DNA of 64,000 nt from Grifola frondosa. Lineage: Eukaryota; Basidiomycota; Agaricomycetes; Polyporales; Grifolaceae. Below the pieces are notes generated by a model. The model saw only the letters and a program-made list of their open reading frames with translations, was not told the DNA's origin and did not search any database. The DNA is taken from the NCBI GenBank assembly GCA_001683735.1, contig LUGG01000002.1:2976001-3040000 (forward strand). The letters are read 5' to 3'. The translations under genes were made by a program, and so were the position numbers. Below, in pieces: positions 23,293 through 35,099 of the stretch. Every line of letters begins with the position of its first letter. The first letter of the stretch is position 1.

Positions 23293-23830
23293 ATGCAGTT
23301 CTCTCTCCTCTCTGCTGTCAGCATTGCCCTCGCCCTCGCCTCCCAGGTCGTGGCCAAGGAGCAGAACGGTATGCCGACTTCGCACATTGTCGCAATACGC
23401 GTGCTCACCAGCGCTATAGGGTTCATCAACAGCTGCGATGGGCTCTCTCTCGCCAGCGGACATATCCTCTTCGCAACCTGCGTCGACGCAGCGGGCACCG
23501 CCTCGCAGTCGTCCTCGGTCGACCTCAACAACTGCGTCGCGAACATCGGCGGCAACCTAGAGTGCACAATCAAGTGCGTTCGTTCGCACCGCGCTGCTGT
23601 ACATTGCTGACGACGTGCACGAATCTTCCAGCGGCCAATACGCACGCTCGTGCAGCGGATGCCAATTGCAGGACACAGATATCCTCAGCTGCAACTGTGG
23701 CGCGGGGATTACCTTGAAGGACTTAAGTAAGTGTCGCCCGCCATTTCTTTGCTACTAGAACGCTGTTTGACCGTTAAACCTTGCAGATGACTGCGTCTCC
23801 AACACGAACGGTCAACTCACCTGCCCGTGA
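23293..23830 (+). CDS. Secreted CVNH-domain protein, copy 3 (divergent)
   Basis: Exons 23293-23368, 23420-23573, 23632-23726 and 23787-23830. The exon lengths (76, 154, 95, 44) are identical to copies 1 and 2, while the introns differ in length and sequence. It encodes 122 aa with a signal peptide (MQFSLLSAVSIALALASQ) and a CVNH core: SCDGLSLASGHILFATC, SVDLNNCVANIGGNLEC, SCSGCQLQDTDILSC and DCVSNTNGQLTC. It differs at many positions from copies 1 and 2, so it split off earlier, but all Cys and the DLNxC and NGQL blocks are kept. Intact, with its own TATA box. Likely secreted lectin; sugar specificity not predictable. Confidence 0.87.
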
Positions 23831-24174
23831 AGTTGCCCGACATATTGTTGAGAAACACGCAGAGCAATTATGAAGGGTGCTGAGATTTTTCTTATGGTTT
23901 CGTGGTATAAAGATGGATTCGAAACATAAACCAGTTCGCAGTAGTTGTTGTGTGTGTACTATCGGTGAATTCGATGACATTCGTCCTATGCAGCTCAGAT
24001 TGAATCTGGGTAACCTACGTGGGCGCATTGAACAATGTCTTGGCGTCTCTAGAGTTTTCGCAAAGGCCGAGAGGTACGGCAGTATGCGCTTGTTCCAACA
24101 TGCAGCTCTGGAGGAAAAATACGAGCAACCAACATATGTAGAGCGAAAACATTCCCGATCCTGATTGCAAGGTT

Positions 24175-24970
24175 AGAAGCTATCTCTGTATCTGTGGAGC
24201 GTCCGGCGCAAACTTGATCCTCTGGACCGGATGGTTCCTGCAGAAGGACACATCAAACAGATGGACACCGTGGTCGATGAGCATGGAGTGTCTTCGCAGC
24301 ACTGCTTGTCGGGAAGCAACTCTGTGGACACCAAGGCGAACATTGCGGCTCGCACATGACATGTGGGAGAGAAGCGTGCGCGTGCTGGTAGAAGAGCGGC
24401 ATATCAGCGGGGATGACCGCGCGCGTTGCGTCGACTTCTTGAGGCGGGAACCGAATTCGGTTCTCGAAGCTGCAGCTATACTCATCGGTTCTCTTGTTTC
24501 CCATAAGGTAGAGAAACTCACACAGCAGATACCCGTGTATGACGGGAATCTCGACGACGTCGAAGTGAGCTGCGGTTCGACGGGATCTAGCCATTCCCAT
24601 CATTATCAAGCCATACAGGAGCCAGCGGGGGATTGTGGAAAGCTTTGCGCCAGCTATGCGCGAGTTGTACGCCAATCTTCTGGTTCTGCGAGTGTGTACT
24701 CGACGATCTGTCGCCAGGGCTAGATCTGCGCGTTGCTCCAGAGGCCTGAGCGTTCGGGAGTGATGTGGCCTTTTGGGAGCATGGCGGTGGTCTATACGAG
24801 GAAGATGCCCCGGCACACGAGCACTGATACCGATTACTACCACACTCGTGAGTTTGCAGCCCAATATGAAGCTCGTATGATTCACGGTGTCCACAATGCC
24901 AAGGCATCATGACCCCGTTATCTACGGAGTACTGGCAGAGAGGACCGAACTATGAAGACAAATGAGAACG
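24175..24970 (-). pseudogene. Old Yellow Enzyme (NADH:flavin oxidoreductase) remnant
   Basis: The minus strand holds OYE motifs in correct order but in different frames: QYSVDNGVMMPWH (about 24930), HITPERSGLWSNAQI with a stop after it, KIGVQLAHSWRKA, HFDVVEIPVIHGYLLCEF, NKRTDEY then SFENRIRFP, VIPADMPLF, and DHGVHLFDVSFCRNHP. These match the YqjM-like OYE class, FMN enzymes that reduce activated alkenes. The usual GGS before FENR has decayed, and the middle part is deleted. Stops and shifts are many, so the copy is dead. It lies directly downstream of HET-1 on the same strand. A second remnant is at 60.4 kb, and a small piece is fused to HET-2. Confidence 0.78.
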
Positions 24971-25290
24971 TGGTTTATATGGGAGAGGTACGACGTACGA
25001 AGATGCATATCTTAATAGACTGGAACAGCTGTGGGATGTGCATACCATCCGGCTGGGAATCTATGGCAGTGCTTTCGGCAGGGATTAAGCGGGAGTAAAG
25101 AAAGGTGCGTTCGGGTTGGGGAAGTTGAATATGTAGGCCATGGGGAGGAAAGCGAGATAAGTAAGGTTGACTGAGCGAAGCGCGAATTATAAGGGAGTGT
25201 GACTATGAGGACGAGGGGGAGGAGGAAGATATATTTGCCCAGGGGGGCCGAACATAGAAAAACGTAATGATGTCGTCTAGGCGCAAGCCA

Positions 25291-27436
25291 TCAATCATAA
25301 AAGTCAATGAGAGCTTGGATTGACGGGTGAGCTGGTACCTCCCACGCAGATATAATTGCCGCTTCAAAGTGTGCAGCGACACCTAGAAAGTCGTCCTCGA
25401 GCACTTTCACGGTCCCGAAGCGATAGACTGGAATGTCTCTATCGCTGTCCGCATTGTTCGAGTGGGCTGTATGAACGCGGACCTTCTCAAAATATGTCCT
25501 CCATAGTTCTTCCGCTGGCCTGGTCTTGAAGTCCATCGCTTCCGGAATGTCCTGTAATCTCCAGGTCCCAAATTCCTCGTAGAGAAATATCCATGCGAAG
25601 AGTCTTATTCTCGCATTATACAGATATGAAGAACCGATGTTCTCCATTACGCTACTCTTCATGTCCTCAGTCGGGATATGTCCCAGGACTGCACCTAAAA
25701 AGCAGACGAGATTCCATCCTGCTAAGTAAGAAGTCGCGTGGCTGACAATGCGCGCCTCGAGGATCCATTGATTGGTGCCAGGGGTGCATATACGTGTCAG
25801 TCGTCAAGTGAACCACTCGGGAACCACGCTCTAGTGAGATCTGGTGAAAATGTCTGAAGTTTGTTGTTTGCAAATTGATGTGGGGGTCCCACGCGCTAAA
25901 GGTCGTTTCGTATTGATACCTTCTCCAGATCAAACTCGCAGCTTCTTGGTCGGAGGAGGAGGTACAGAGAACTGCTGGACTTGGTGATGTTGTCGACCAT
26001 GCACCTTCGCCGCCGTCGTCAATGATTAGTGACGCCCTGATGCAATGGGGTTCGCGATCCTGAGTACAATCTACTCCAAAAACAACGCCAATTTTTTCGT
26101 TCCCATGCTCATTCTCTCGTTGTAGCATGGCGACCGCACAGTAAGATCCAGCGCGCACATTAGCGACTTTCAACGACAACTCACCCCGAGTTCCTACCGC
26201 CCATCGCCTACATGGATGCAGGCGCCGCGGAGAATAACGACATGGCGTGTCAACCGGGAGGAGCATGATGGATACACCTAACCGACCACGGAGTGCCCTG
26301 GAACGGCTACGGTATGCAAGGTATAGGTCCTTGATTGTGAAGGACTTTGGGTCCAGGTCGGTAATTTCGATTAGGTGGCCTACTCTGTAGTATTGGTCGG
26401 TTGTGCCCTCGACCCGCCATAGTCTGAGTCCAAGTAGGATTTGATCCCCGATGTAGCATGCTAATGCGGCAGTGTACCCGTGTTCCCCATTTCGCAGTGT
26501 GCTTTCTTTGATAGGTAATCGAATACGGATGCCGTGGTTCGTCGCAGTGTATTCGGGCGAATACGAGTCCATCCCAAATCGTCGCGCGAAATCCTTGAAT
26601 GGTATCGGTCTAATAATATAAGGCGTGGCACGAAACCCTTGGAATACATTAGGCTCGGGAGCAAGCACATCCATTTGCATGTCGTAGACTATGCCCCGCC
26701 CGTCCCATGCGAAGATGCTGTGGTCTGTCGTGGAACGCATGACCTCGTGCTGTAACCGGATGAATGCCTGATTCCCTTCGCCATATATCGTCGGCATGTG
26801 AACGTCGAATAGACCCATCAAGCAATACGCCATGTCCTCTACGCGCGTCGTTTCCCTACGTGAAGCCCACAACATGCGCTGCGATACACAGAATTCCACC
26901 GGAAGCTTAAAGCCAAGTAGCACGTCGCGGTCTATGCGAGTGATGTCGTTGATTTCGTCCACCAATGACTTCCGCGTCCCAATTTCCGACCAGTCCTCCG
27001 CGAAGAATACGACCTGGTTGGGGGCAATGAGCTCCTGCAGGGTCCAGCCGCGCCTAAACCACTCGCTTCTCCTAAATTTCTCCTCCACTGAGGATGTAGA
27101 TGATTCTTCCACGTCATCCAAATATGCATAGCACACTTCGGACATGTGGTACCACGAGAACATCGAGTTGATCGCCTCGGATAGCTCGGAGCTGCTTGTC
27201 TTGTCAATGCAGCAGGTGTCTATCCATACCCAATCGAAATCCTCCTGCAGCACTTTCTCGCAACACTTCCGAAGCTTAGAGAAACCATGCAGTTTCTCTG
27301 CCTCGGCCAGATTGTCCATATGGTGGAAGAGGACTTCGCCCTCACGCCATCTGTGAGATAGGATGACGTACGGCGGTGTATTGTCAGCGTCGACAAATTC
27401 CGTGATCTCCAGTGTCTTTGCGTTTAGAAGTCGCAT
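25291..27436 (-). CDS. HET-domain protein (HET-1), one frame break near the C-terminus
   Basis: The HET domain acts in heterokaryon incompatibility of fungi, where recognition of non-self triggers cell death. Residues 1-140 carry its signature blocks: YVILSHRW (23-30), WVWIDTCCIDK (70-79) and GWTLQELIAP (130-139). Then follows the block AYCLMGLFDVHMPTIYGEG usual in this basidiomycete subfamily, and about 400 residues without named domain. The frame as read stops at 25667 after 589 codons. Comparison with HET-2 shows an extra G at 25781-25784 (GGGG here, GGG there). Past this base the frame is open to 25291, keeps the HET-2-like SYLAGWNLV and FLGAVLGHIP, and would give about 714 residues. So either a sequence error or a very recent mutation. 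No NACHT or repeat region is present. Confidence 0.88.
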
Positions 27437-28139
27437 GGAGTAGGATTGTATAGCTGCAAAAGAACGAGAATGTCGACGGGCTGGAAGAAGTGTGCAAAGG
27501 ACGGTCTGAGCAAGAGGTGATGTGAGGATCTATGATAGACATGAAAGTCATTGATACAGATTCAATTCAAAGCATCGATAGAATTGTGATAACTACCCAC
27601 CTGTGGAATCGATTCAGAACGCGAACGCTACGAACGGACGGTTGTGGCACAATGGGCGCAGGTGCCAAGTAGTTAGCGCTGGCCATCACGATCTCGTGAC
27701 CGTATCATCTGCGCGTCGCGATCGCGCTCCCGCCATGGATTTTCTCTCCACGAAGCTTCTCGCATGGCCAACGAGCTACAACGCATGATGTCAGCATCTC
27801 TCCGTCGATTCTCTTTAGAAAATGAGGCTTCACTGGCATTTCTGTGTCTCTGCCCTTAGAACCCACCAGTCCGCTTGTATACCGGACAACACACTCCCGT
27901 GTATGCGCCCGACCACGACCGTACGTGCTGCTGTGCATAAATGGGGAGGCCCAGGTGAGCGTGGACATTTGGTTGTGAGCGGCCGTGGCGGCGCTGTTTG
28001 TCCTTTGGTACCATGGCGTGCTGTAAATTAAGAGTGTGGACGAGATTGCTGCCGCTGCTGGAGAGTCATCGATATCCAGAGACGAATAGAGAGCGACGAT
28101 ATCGATGACGAAGGGACACAAGCATTCATTATTTCAAGC
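27437..28139. other. Upstream region of HET-1
   Basis: Probable promoter of HET-1. A 138-codon minus frame (27705-28121) has no recognisable feature. Confidence 0.4.
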
Positions 28140-29240
28140 TGTCAATGCATATGGCTAATATTTGATACAGGGACTCCGAATGTTCGTCCGTCCCGCACGC
28201 GTCCCGTTGCGCCATGGCGCGCGCGTGTCGCACGGGTGGGGAAGCGGCCTGCGCTGGGCACCGCGGAGCTCTGGGCGCTGCTCGACGTGAGTCTCCCATC
28301 ACAGAGCCTTTGCTTGCGCTCGCTGACCCCAAATAAAACCTGGTTCACGACAAGTCAAAGACACACCTCGTGGTGGCACCTACTCTCCGGGAATATGCGT
28401 GCTGTTGCGGAGCTGCAGGGCGGGTAGGAGGAGGTAAGGTCTGCACTCGGCGGTACGGAGGGGGATAGGATCAGTGGGAGTCTATTTTAGTGAGTAGATT
28501 CTGATTGAGATGGCGGTTTATGCTGATGTCGTATATACCTTTTGTGACAGGTGCGAAGTTTATTTCTATGGAATGCTTCTGGCTTTACTCCATCCTTATA
28601 CATAGTTCGAAGCTAATGCTGAAAATGTGAGTGGGGTCGTGGCTTCGTTGGCGTGAGCCGCGCTAAGACACAATTCATCCATTCCAAAGCCCTCATTTCT
28701 CCCAGGTGCGATGTCGACACTTCACAACTCATTCTGCGCCCTTCGGCCAGTCTCGTTTGTTCGGCCAAGATAATTCGCCTTCGGATTGTTAACACCGCTG
28801 CCGAGGTGCATGAACAGAATGTGCTCCCAGATAAATTACTTTATACAACAAATCGCTTGAAGGCCTTAAAATGGCGCAAAATGACCTGGCGATTACTGAC
28901 GGGAGATCTCATACCTTCACTCTGATCATGCGGTATCCTTGGAATGTACCGATCGACGATGGTGGCCGTAGGAGGATAATCTTCACATATAATAGCGGCG
29001 TTAAGAGCAGCCGTTACCTTGATCTTTTAGAATGTGGGGAATGTGCCGACAAGGAGGGAAGGTGATCTCGTCGAGCGCAGGGAGGTCTAGTTCCATGACG
29101 CGCGAGTGGTTATTTCGCTGGTAGGCTGCGACGGCGGCAGCGGTGAGGGGCGGCTCTGGGTCGGAGAGGTCTTCAATGCCCCTATCGTGCTGTACGAGCA
29201 GGTGGATATCGTCATCGTCGCACATAAAGACGTCCACCTG
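28140..29240. repeat. Segmental duplication, block 1
   Basis: Shares long stretches with blocks at 35100-36400 and 36830-38158: a 5' part with a reading like KTHLxVA (shared with block 2), a middle part around GGCGGTTTATGC (shared with block 3), a spacer with GAAGGCCT near the end, and the 3' end of a nuclease-like gene on the minus strand. Confidence 0.7.
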
Positions 29241-29760
29241 CGGAATCTTGTTCAGGTACGCTAGAATGTCACCCTCTAGATGAGGCCCGCCTGCCCGTAA
29301 CGGGTGGCGATCCTTCTCGTCTTGCTTCTCCTCCTCGTCCATGACATCGTAATCGAGCCGCCAGTGGTCCTTCAGGTGCACGAACTGCTCTTTCTCGACA
29401 TCTATGGCCACGTAGCTCCGAGTTCCGTGGCCCACTAGACCAGACGAGATATGTTGCGGTTTCCCTACCAAAAAGTAGCGCGTCCCTCGTTCTTTGTCTT
29501 CGACCGCTAGCTTGTAGCGAAGCCATCTCGCATCGAGCGACTTTTGGAATGCCACGCGGATGTAATCGAATGACTGCGATAGTTTCTCCGCAGCCATCTG
29601 ATCCATGAGACGATAGAGTGTAGTACCGGGACTGACAAGCTGTGCCGTGGGGTCATATCCCTGCGCCTCGCAGGCTTCCCCCGTGTTGCCATACGATGTG
29701 TTCATTGATTTCCGTGGCTACGTGCGAGAACCCGAAACAGTCCAGCCATCCTCTTCAAGT
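29001..29760 (-). pseudogene. Chimeric frame: FunK1 kinase N-lobe fused to nuclease-like C-terminal half
   Basis: One open frame of 234 codons (29705-29001). The first about 150 residues are the N-lobe region of FunK1, a fungal-specific protein kinase family: GYDPTAQLV, KERGTRYFLVG, GLVGHGTRSYVAIDVE, FVHLKDHWR (the Lys of the ATP site) and EGDILAYLN. The frame then passes directly into QVDVFMCDDDDIHLLVQHDR..DLSDPEPPL and PALDEITF of the nuclease-like family found alone at 35.8 and 37.4 kb. The kinase catalytic loop and C-lobe are absent, as is the N-terminal half of the nuclease-like family. Upstream the kinase reading continues in another frame (to about 29760). It looks like a rearrangement product in a duplicated block; a working fusion protein is possible but unproven. 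Confidence 0.65.
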
Positions 29761-30606
29761 TGTGCTATACCTGTGGTCGATTCGCACACAACACACATTC
29801 ACTCGACTTGTCTCACTCTTTGGCGGTTGTCATCCTTGGTATATGTTCTAACTTCTAGCAAATTTTCCAATGCTAGCAGCTGCCATGACATTGAAGCTTC
29901 AGACATGCTGCTGGGACACCTAGCTTCTGTGTAGCACAAGGGAGCATCGTCACTTCTTCCTTCCATGCTTCGGGGAGAACTGGGGGAAGTCCAGCCCATA
30001 ATTCTTGGTGCTGCTAATAAACGTAATACTCTGTTTGTGGATACTTACGTCGTCTGGTGTTCTGGGCAGTTTATGCGATATCTTATTGTCACCCTCTTTC
30101 TCTGAGTCTGATCAAAATCTTCGTTCAACGTTTTCATCTATTGCGTCACAGAAACACGTCGATACGATAAAGGCATACGCCACAGAACACGTATGCTACA
30201 ATACAAGCACGATACATGTCACAGACTTATCCATCTAATTTACAACATAGATACGTGATAAATGCGATGGTCTGAGAGCGGGATGCGGGTATCAATGAGA
30301 TGGATGTGAGCGTGGACGGAGCACTGGCGGAAGGTTAGCGGGAGATGTGGTATCATATTGGCATAAGCGTCTTGTTCCGCGGAGGCGATTACGCGCGCCT
30401 GGGACGTTTCCTCAACCAAGCATATGCAAGAATATCTTCTGCGCGATGCTTCTGTCCAGTGGTGGTGGCATCGCTATCTGTATTACCCCCGCGTGTCCTT
30501 TTGGAAGTGTAATTCATCGGCAACTGATCTCCTAGCTTGTCGTCACTAGGCCAATTCGCGGTTTTGACAGCCTGCCGCAGCAATAGACGCATTGCGCGAT
30601 GTCCAT
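29761..30606. other. Intergenic between kinase remnants
   Basis: No supported gene. Confidence 0.4.
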
Positions 30607-33083
30607 TCAAATTCGCGGCGGCCGCTGCTGCATCTTCATCGGCAACAGCTCCTTTTGATTCTTCGCAGAGTTGCCCAGTTTTTCGCCAATATCTTTGTCC
30701 ATCACGAAAGCGGCATACTTGTTGGTTGTCGTCTTGGCCTGTCTCCTCGCCTGAGCATCCGTACCACTGGTGGACCGCTCGCGAAGCTCTTGCTCACGCT
30801 CCATCATATGGTAGCGCCCTTGAAACCACGGCAACATCGTGGCAATGAGGTCGTCCAACGGATGCAGGTCCGAACCTTCCTCGGTGAACACAATTTTCCG
30901 GTTATCGGACCATGTGAGTTTGGCGAGGCGTATCGCCGCTCGCTTGCTCCGCCCACAGCTATATTGTCCGTTGCTAAATGAATAGCTGTCGAAGAAATCG
31001 AGCATAAAACTCGCGACATCTTCGGAATTGTGTTTGAGATAGCGAACACTGTAGTATAGGAGGACGTAGAAGAACGACTCGAGTTCGTCTTCAATCATCG
31101 GCCGTCTGAATCTGTCGTCAAGGATGGCACTTGACATAAATTGCCAAGTGCCCTGTAAGCATAAAATAAGCATTATTGCGGCAATACTCATTGGGAAATA
31201 ATCTACTGTGCGGCCATCCCTGCGCGCCACATCAGGTGTGCCTGGCGGTGCGATAGGCTTCGAGAGCTCCCAATCGTTGAGGAGTCCTGTCCAGATATTG
31301 TGTCACACCCTCACTACTCGTGACTTGAAGCGGATACATCAGCATATTGCCGGAGCTGACGTCTCGGTGAAGTACACGAGCATTTGTCACAGCATCCTCG
31401 TGAGCTAATGCGAGTCAGCCTATAATCTGCTGCTTGTCAACGAAACACTCACCTATGATGCAATCTGAAACAATTTGACCAGCTCGAGCGCTGTTTCGAA
31501 CTCGCTCAACGGCTTGCCCACCTCCATCTCGACCAGACGATAATGAACGAGCGTTGAGGAGGGTGACGCCTGTCGCCCGAAGAATCCATGCTGCTGCTGC
31601 CTTTACGGAGCCTTTCCGGCATCGTCGTCCAGACGGACCGCGTTACTGTAACCTGCGCAGCGACGTCTCCGTGATATAACAGAGTAGGAACATTGCGGAC
31701 ACCGACTTGTTGAGGTGTGAGAGAATGTCGCCCTCCAGATGGAGCTCGCCAGGACGCAGTGGATAGTCATCGTCCTCGCTTTCCTCCACTCTTCTCAATC
31801 CATCATCATCTTCCGTCGCTTCTTCCACATCTTCGTCCGTCTCATCGTCATCCGTCTCATCGCCATCCATCTCCTCGTCATCTTCCGTCGCTTCCCTGTA
31901 TCTTCATGCGCCTTCTGCTCTTCAACTGGGAGGTCCGACACATACCGCCACTGGTCTTCAGGTGCACGAATGTCTCGTCTCGACGTCGACTGCAACAAAA
32001 CTACGTGTTCCGCGACCGACCAGATCAGGCTTCTCTCCATGAGCCTCCCCAACCAGAAGGTAACGCGTCCCCTTCTCTTTGTCTTCGACTGTGAGCTTGT
32101 ATCGGGCCACTTCCCCTCGAGCGACTTGCGAACGCCTCCCGGATGTATCGAACGGCTCCGGTAGCTTTGTCTCAGCCATCTTGTCCATCAGTCGGAAAAG
32201 CTTCGTACGAGGGTTCACCAGCTGCGCCGTGGGATCATATCCTTGAGCCTCGTCCGTCATGTGCGAGAACCTCCAGAAGAACTCTCCGAGGATCTCGGGA
32301 TTCTTCTTGTAGTCGAACTTCTCGCTCACGACCGCGCCAGCACGATCCCATCGGATCAGCCGCGCGAACTTGTGCATGACGTAGACGGAATATAGGTGAG
32401 TGCGGTGTTGGCGATTCATGGCCATCTCCGCGTACGCGATGAGTTGTCCTCGAACTTGAGCAGCGTGTTGAGAATCGACCTCGAAAAGTTTCTTTGCCGC
32501 GTCGTTAAACGCATCGTCTTTCCTTCCCTTCTTCTTAACTCGATCCACATGCTTTGATGGATCCAATTTGGTCGTCTGTCCTTGGGAGCCCGTTCATTTT
32601 GTACATTCCGACGTCCACTTTATTCTTTCCCGGATCGTCCGGATCATATTTCGTATCGCAGGGAAGCAATTTGTATCCTGGGCAAATCTTACCATCTTCG
32701 ATCGCCTTACACTAACAGGAATTCAGTCGACGATAAAACGCGACGAACACAACGGTGCCACATACGAAGATCTTATACAACTCGATTTCCGGTCCCGCCT
32801 TCTTCGGAATGTCGTTGAACATGCCCCTGTATCGGGGTGTTGCAACAGTATCCTTTCTGATTGACAGCATGGAGTTCAAGAAAGACGGATCTTGAGCTTT
32901 GCCCACTTGCCGCTCATGTCGTACGCGAGCAACTTTCGCTCAGGGCCAGATTTGGGGTGGCTCCCGAGAGTTTTGGCTTGGTCTTTGGCGAATTTTGCCA
33001 TACCTGGTGTCCTGGCGGTGATCCTCCTCGGATCTGTCGGGCGGGAGGTTCTTCAGCGTCGAACTCATGGAGGAATCCATGGT
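30607..33083 (-). pseudogene. FunK1-type protein kinase, nearly complete but frame-broken
   Basis: Reading from the ATG near 33083: a polar N-terminus, GMFNDIPKKAGPEIELYKIF, a 54-nt intron (32712-32765), CKAIEDGKICPGY, then a frame shift near 32570 into MNRQHRTHLYSVYVMHKFAR and EILGEFFWRF. The ATP-site region follows (GTRYLLVGE, GLVGRGTRSFVAVDVE as a close variant), with another shift near 31970, an acidic insert, and EGDILSHLNK. The catalytic loop HRDVSSGN is at 31346-31369 and the DFG-equivalent LLNDWELSK near 31259-31288. An intron ends at the exon with GTWQFMSSAILDD, DELESFFYVLLYYSVRY and the C-lobe to 30607. All kinase landmarks are therefore present, but at least three frame shifts separate them. 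FunK1 kinases are expanded in Agaricomycetes; targets are unknown. Confidence 0.75.
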
Positions 33084-34245
33084 GGGGGAAGGGGGGGGGG
33101 AGAGAAAGGTAAGGTGGCTCACATCGTGTCACAGGACGGTTTAAGTACCAGACAGAGCCACAAAATTGATGTCAAAGCGCGGTGGCTCAAGCTGCGGTTG
33201 TGTTTTAGCTCGGGGCCACACGTCGCAATCTGGTTGCCTCGTGGCGTTGTCCTTTGTCTAGAGGATTATCCGAAACTCAGCGGCAGTTTCAATCGTTCGC
33301 GTGTATGCCTGTGTATGCTTACCCTTCTTCCAAAAATTTCGACTTCTGCCAATATTTCTATTACGTGGATGGACCGCAAACGAAGCTTTGGGAGTTGTCA
33401 ATGTGGTGGCTCACTATAAGACGATCTCATGAACTTACAGTGGGCGCTTTCACGGCGCGGACGCACTCTATTGCAAACAATTCAACTAACCTATATGCAA
33501 AGTCCGTGAGCTTGTAGAAGTCTCAATAGAAATATTTGACACGTTGAGGATTGGTTGAATCGCAGTTCAAGTCGTAGTGTCACGAACACGATGTGACAAG
33601 GTTCTTGTGACTCGCCCAGCGTCCGACCACCATGACTCCTGTGAATGAGATTTTTGTGTTTAGGAAACACAAACGCATAGTGCCCCACTAGCCTAGTTTC
33701 TCGACACTGACGCCGCATCTGAATTGATTCCTCTTTCGGGATAACCGGGCCGCATAGCCGTGAGGTATTTTCCGGCGTCGTGCGCGAAAGTGTGTCTCTC
33801 TGTCACACTTGTTTCTGATATTATTGTCTCGCTCACGTCTTGCCGGAAATCTCTGCCAGCTCCTGTAAGGTAGCTCTGCTATATGCCATCCTGCTCCGCA
33901 AATCACAATTGACGTCCGCTAAGTCCACGTCTTGGCAAACAGTGTATGCGGGATTTGGTTGCTTTCCATCACCACCATTTCGCGTCTTCATGGATTCGAC
34001 TTGTAATGTCTAGGGCATGAGAACCATTCCTGCATGCGAGATTTCTGATTTGCAAGTACAAATTTTTGGCCGATAGTGGAATGATCGTGTGATCGACTGC
34101 GGTCATCTTCCGGTCCGAGGCGGTACGTGCCACACAAAACCAGTTACTTTATGAGCCACTTCCCATTTTTCGTGACAGACACCGTTCACGACGGCTCCCA
34201 GTCACGACATCATATAAATCCAGCAGGTCACCCCGAAGACGCCCT
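33084..34245. other. Intergenic between two divergent FunK1 copies
   Basis: No supported gene. A poly-G run lies near 33085-33100. The FunK1 copies on either side point away from each other. Confidence 0.45.
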
Positions 34246-35091
34246 TTGTCTATGGAGAACGCTTCCACCGAATATGTCGCATCTCGTGGGACTCACTCAA
34301 CATGTGAAACCGAACAAGGCCCCAGCGAATGCGTTAAAGTCAGTCACTGTGTCTTCTTGGACTCTATGCCAGTACTGCCAGAAGAAGTGCTGTCGCACCA
34401 CCCCGACTACAAGGGCATGTTCTGCAAGATTCCAGACGATGAGGTTTCGGCGGTCAACTTATATCGGCTCTTCGTGAGTGCAACCGCGCTCTTGATCCGT
34501 TTTATAGAACTCTGACTCTATTCATAGTGCAAGGCAGTCATGGATCGCAAGGTCTGTCCAGGATATATCATACGTCATTGCAGAACCAAATACGACTCGA
34601 ACAACGAGTGGCTGTGCAGGGTAGACATTGGTCTGTACAAGTCCGCCCAGGCGCCAGAGGACGGTTGTTCATATTGGGACCGCCAGCGCATGTGGCTTGA
34701 GTTCAGGAAGAAGGGCAGCAACTCGGCGGACCCGTTCAGTAACGAAGAGGATGAGAAGAAGGAGTTAGTCATTGACCAGCTCAGTTGGTACGCAGAGGCG
34801 GCCATGAGTCGAGAACACCGCACGCATATATACACCGTCTTGGTGCTACACAAATTCGCACGCCTCATTCGCTGGGACCATTCCGGCGCAGTCGTCACGG
34901 AGAAGTTCAACTACAAGGCGCACCCCGAGATTCTCGGAGAGTTCTTCTGGCGATTCGCACATTCAGCGCGAAGGTGTGCTGAAATTTGGGGTGCGGACGA
35001 GGTTGCCATTTTGCTGGAGACTGTCATCCGCATGCAAAATCGGATAGAGGGCGCAGATGGAGTGGCGGTGTCGGGGGCGGAACAAAACTAG
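34246..35091 (+). pseudogene. FunK1-type kinase, N-terminal fragment
   Basis: Two exons, 34246-34473 and 34528-35091, spliced by a 54-nt intron at exactly the same place as in the 30.6-33.1 kb copy (LYRLF before, CKAVMDRKVCPGY after). The frame is clean for 263 aa and includes MSREHRTHIYTVLVLHKFAR and HPEILGEFFWRFAHS. It then leaves the family and stops 40 codons later, before the Gly-rich ATP site. The kinase domain is therefore missing. The following sequence (from about 35100) is segmental-duplication block 2, whose insertion or recombination probably removed the rest. If expressed, it would be a kinase-less protein. Confidence 0.7.
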
Positions 35092-35099
35092 ATCACTAG

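Noticed and set aside
24253..24894. A 213-codon minus-strand gene
   Set aside because: The frame strings together OYE fragments with out-of-frame stretches; essential OYE parts are in other frames or missing.
30537..30981. Plus-strand frames of 103-129 codons
   Set aside because: Antisense of the FunK1 C-lobe exon, which has clear kinase-family content.
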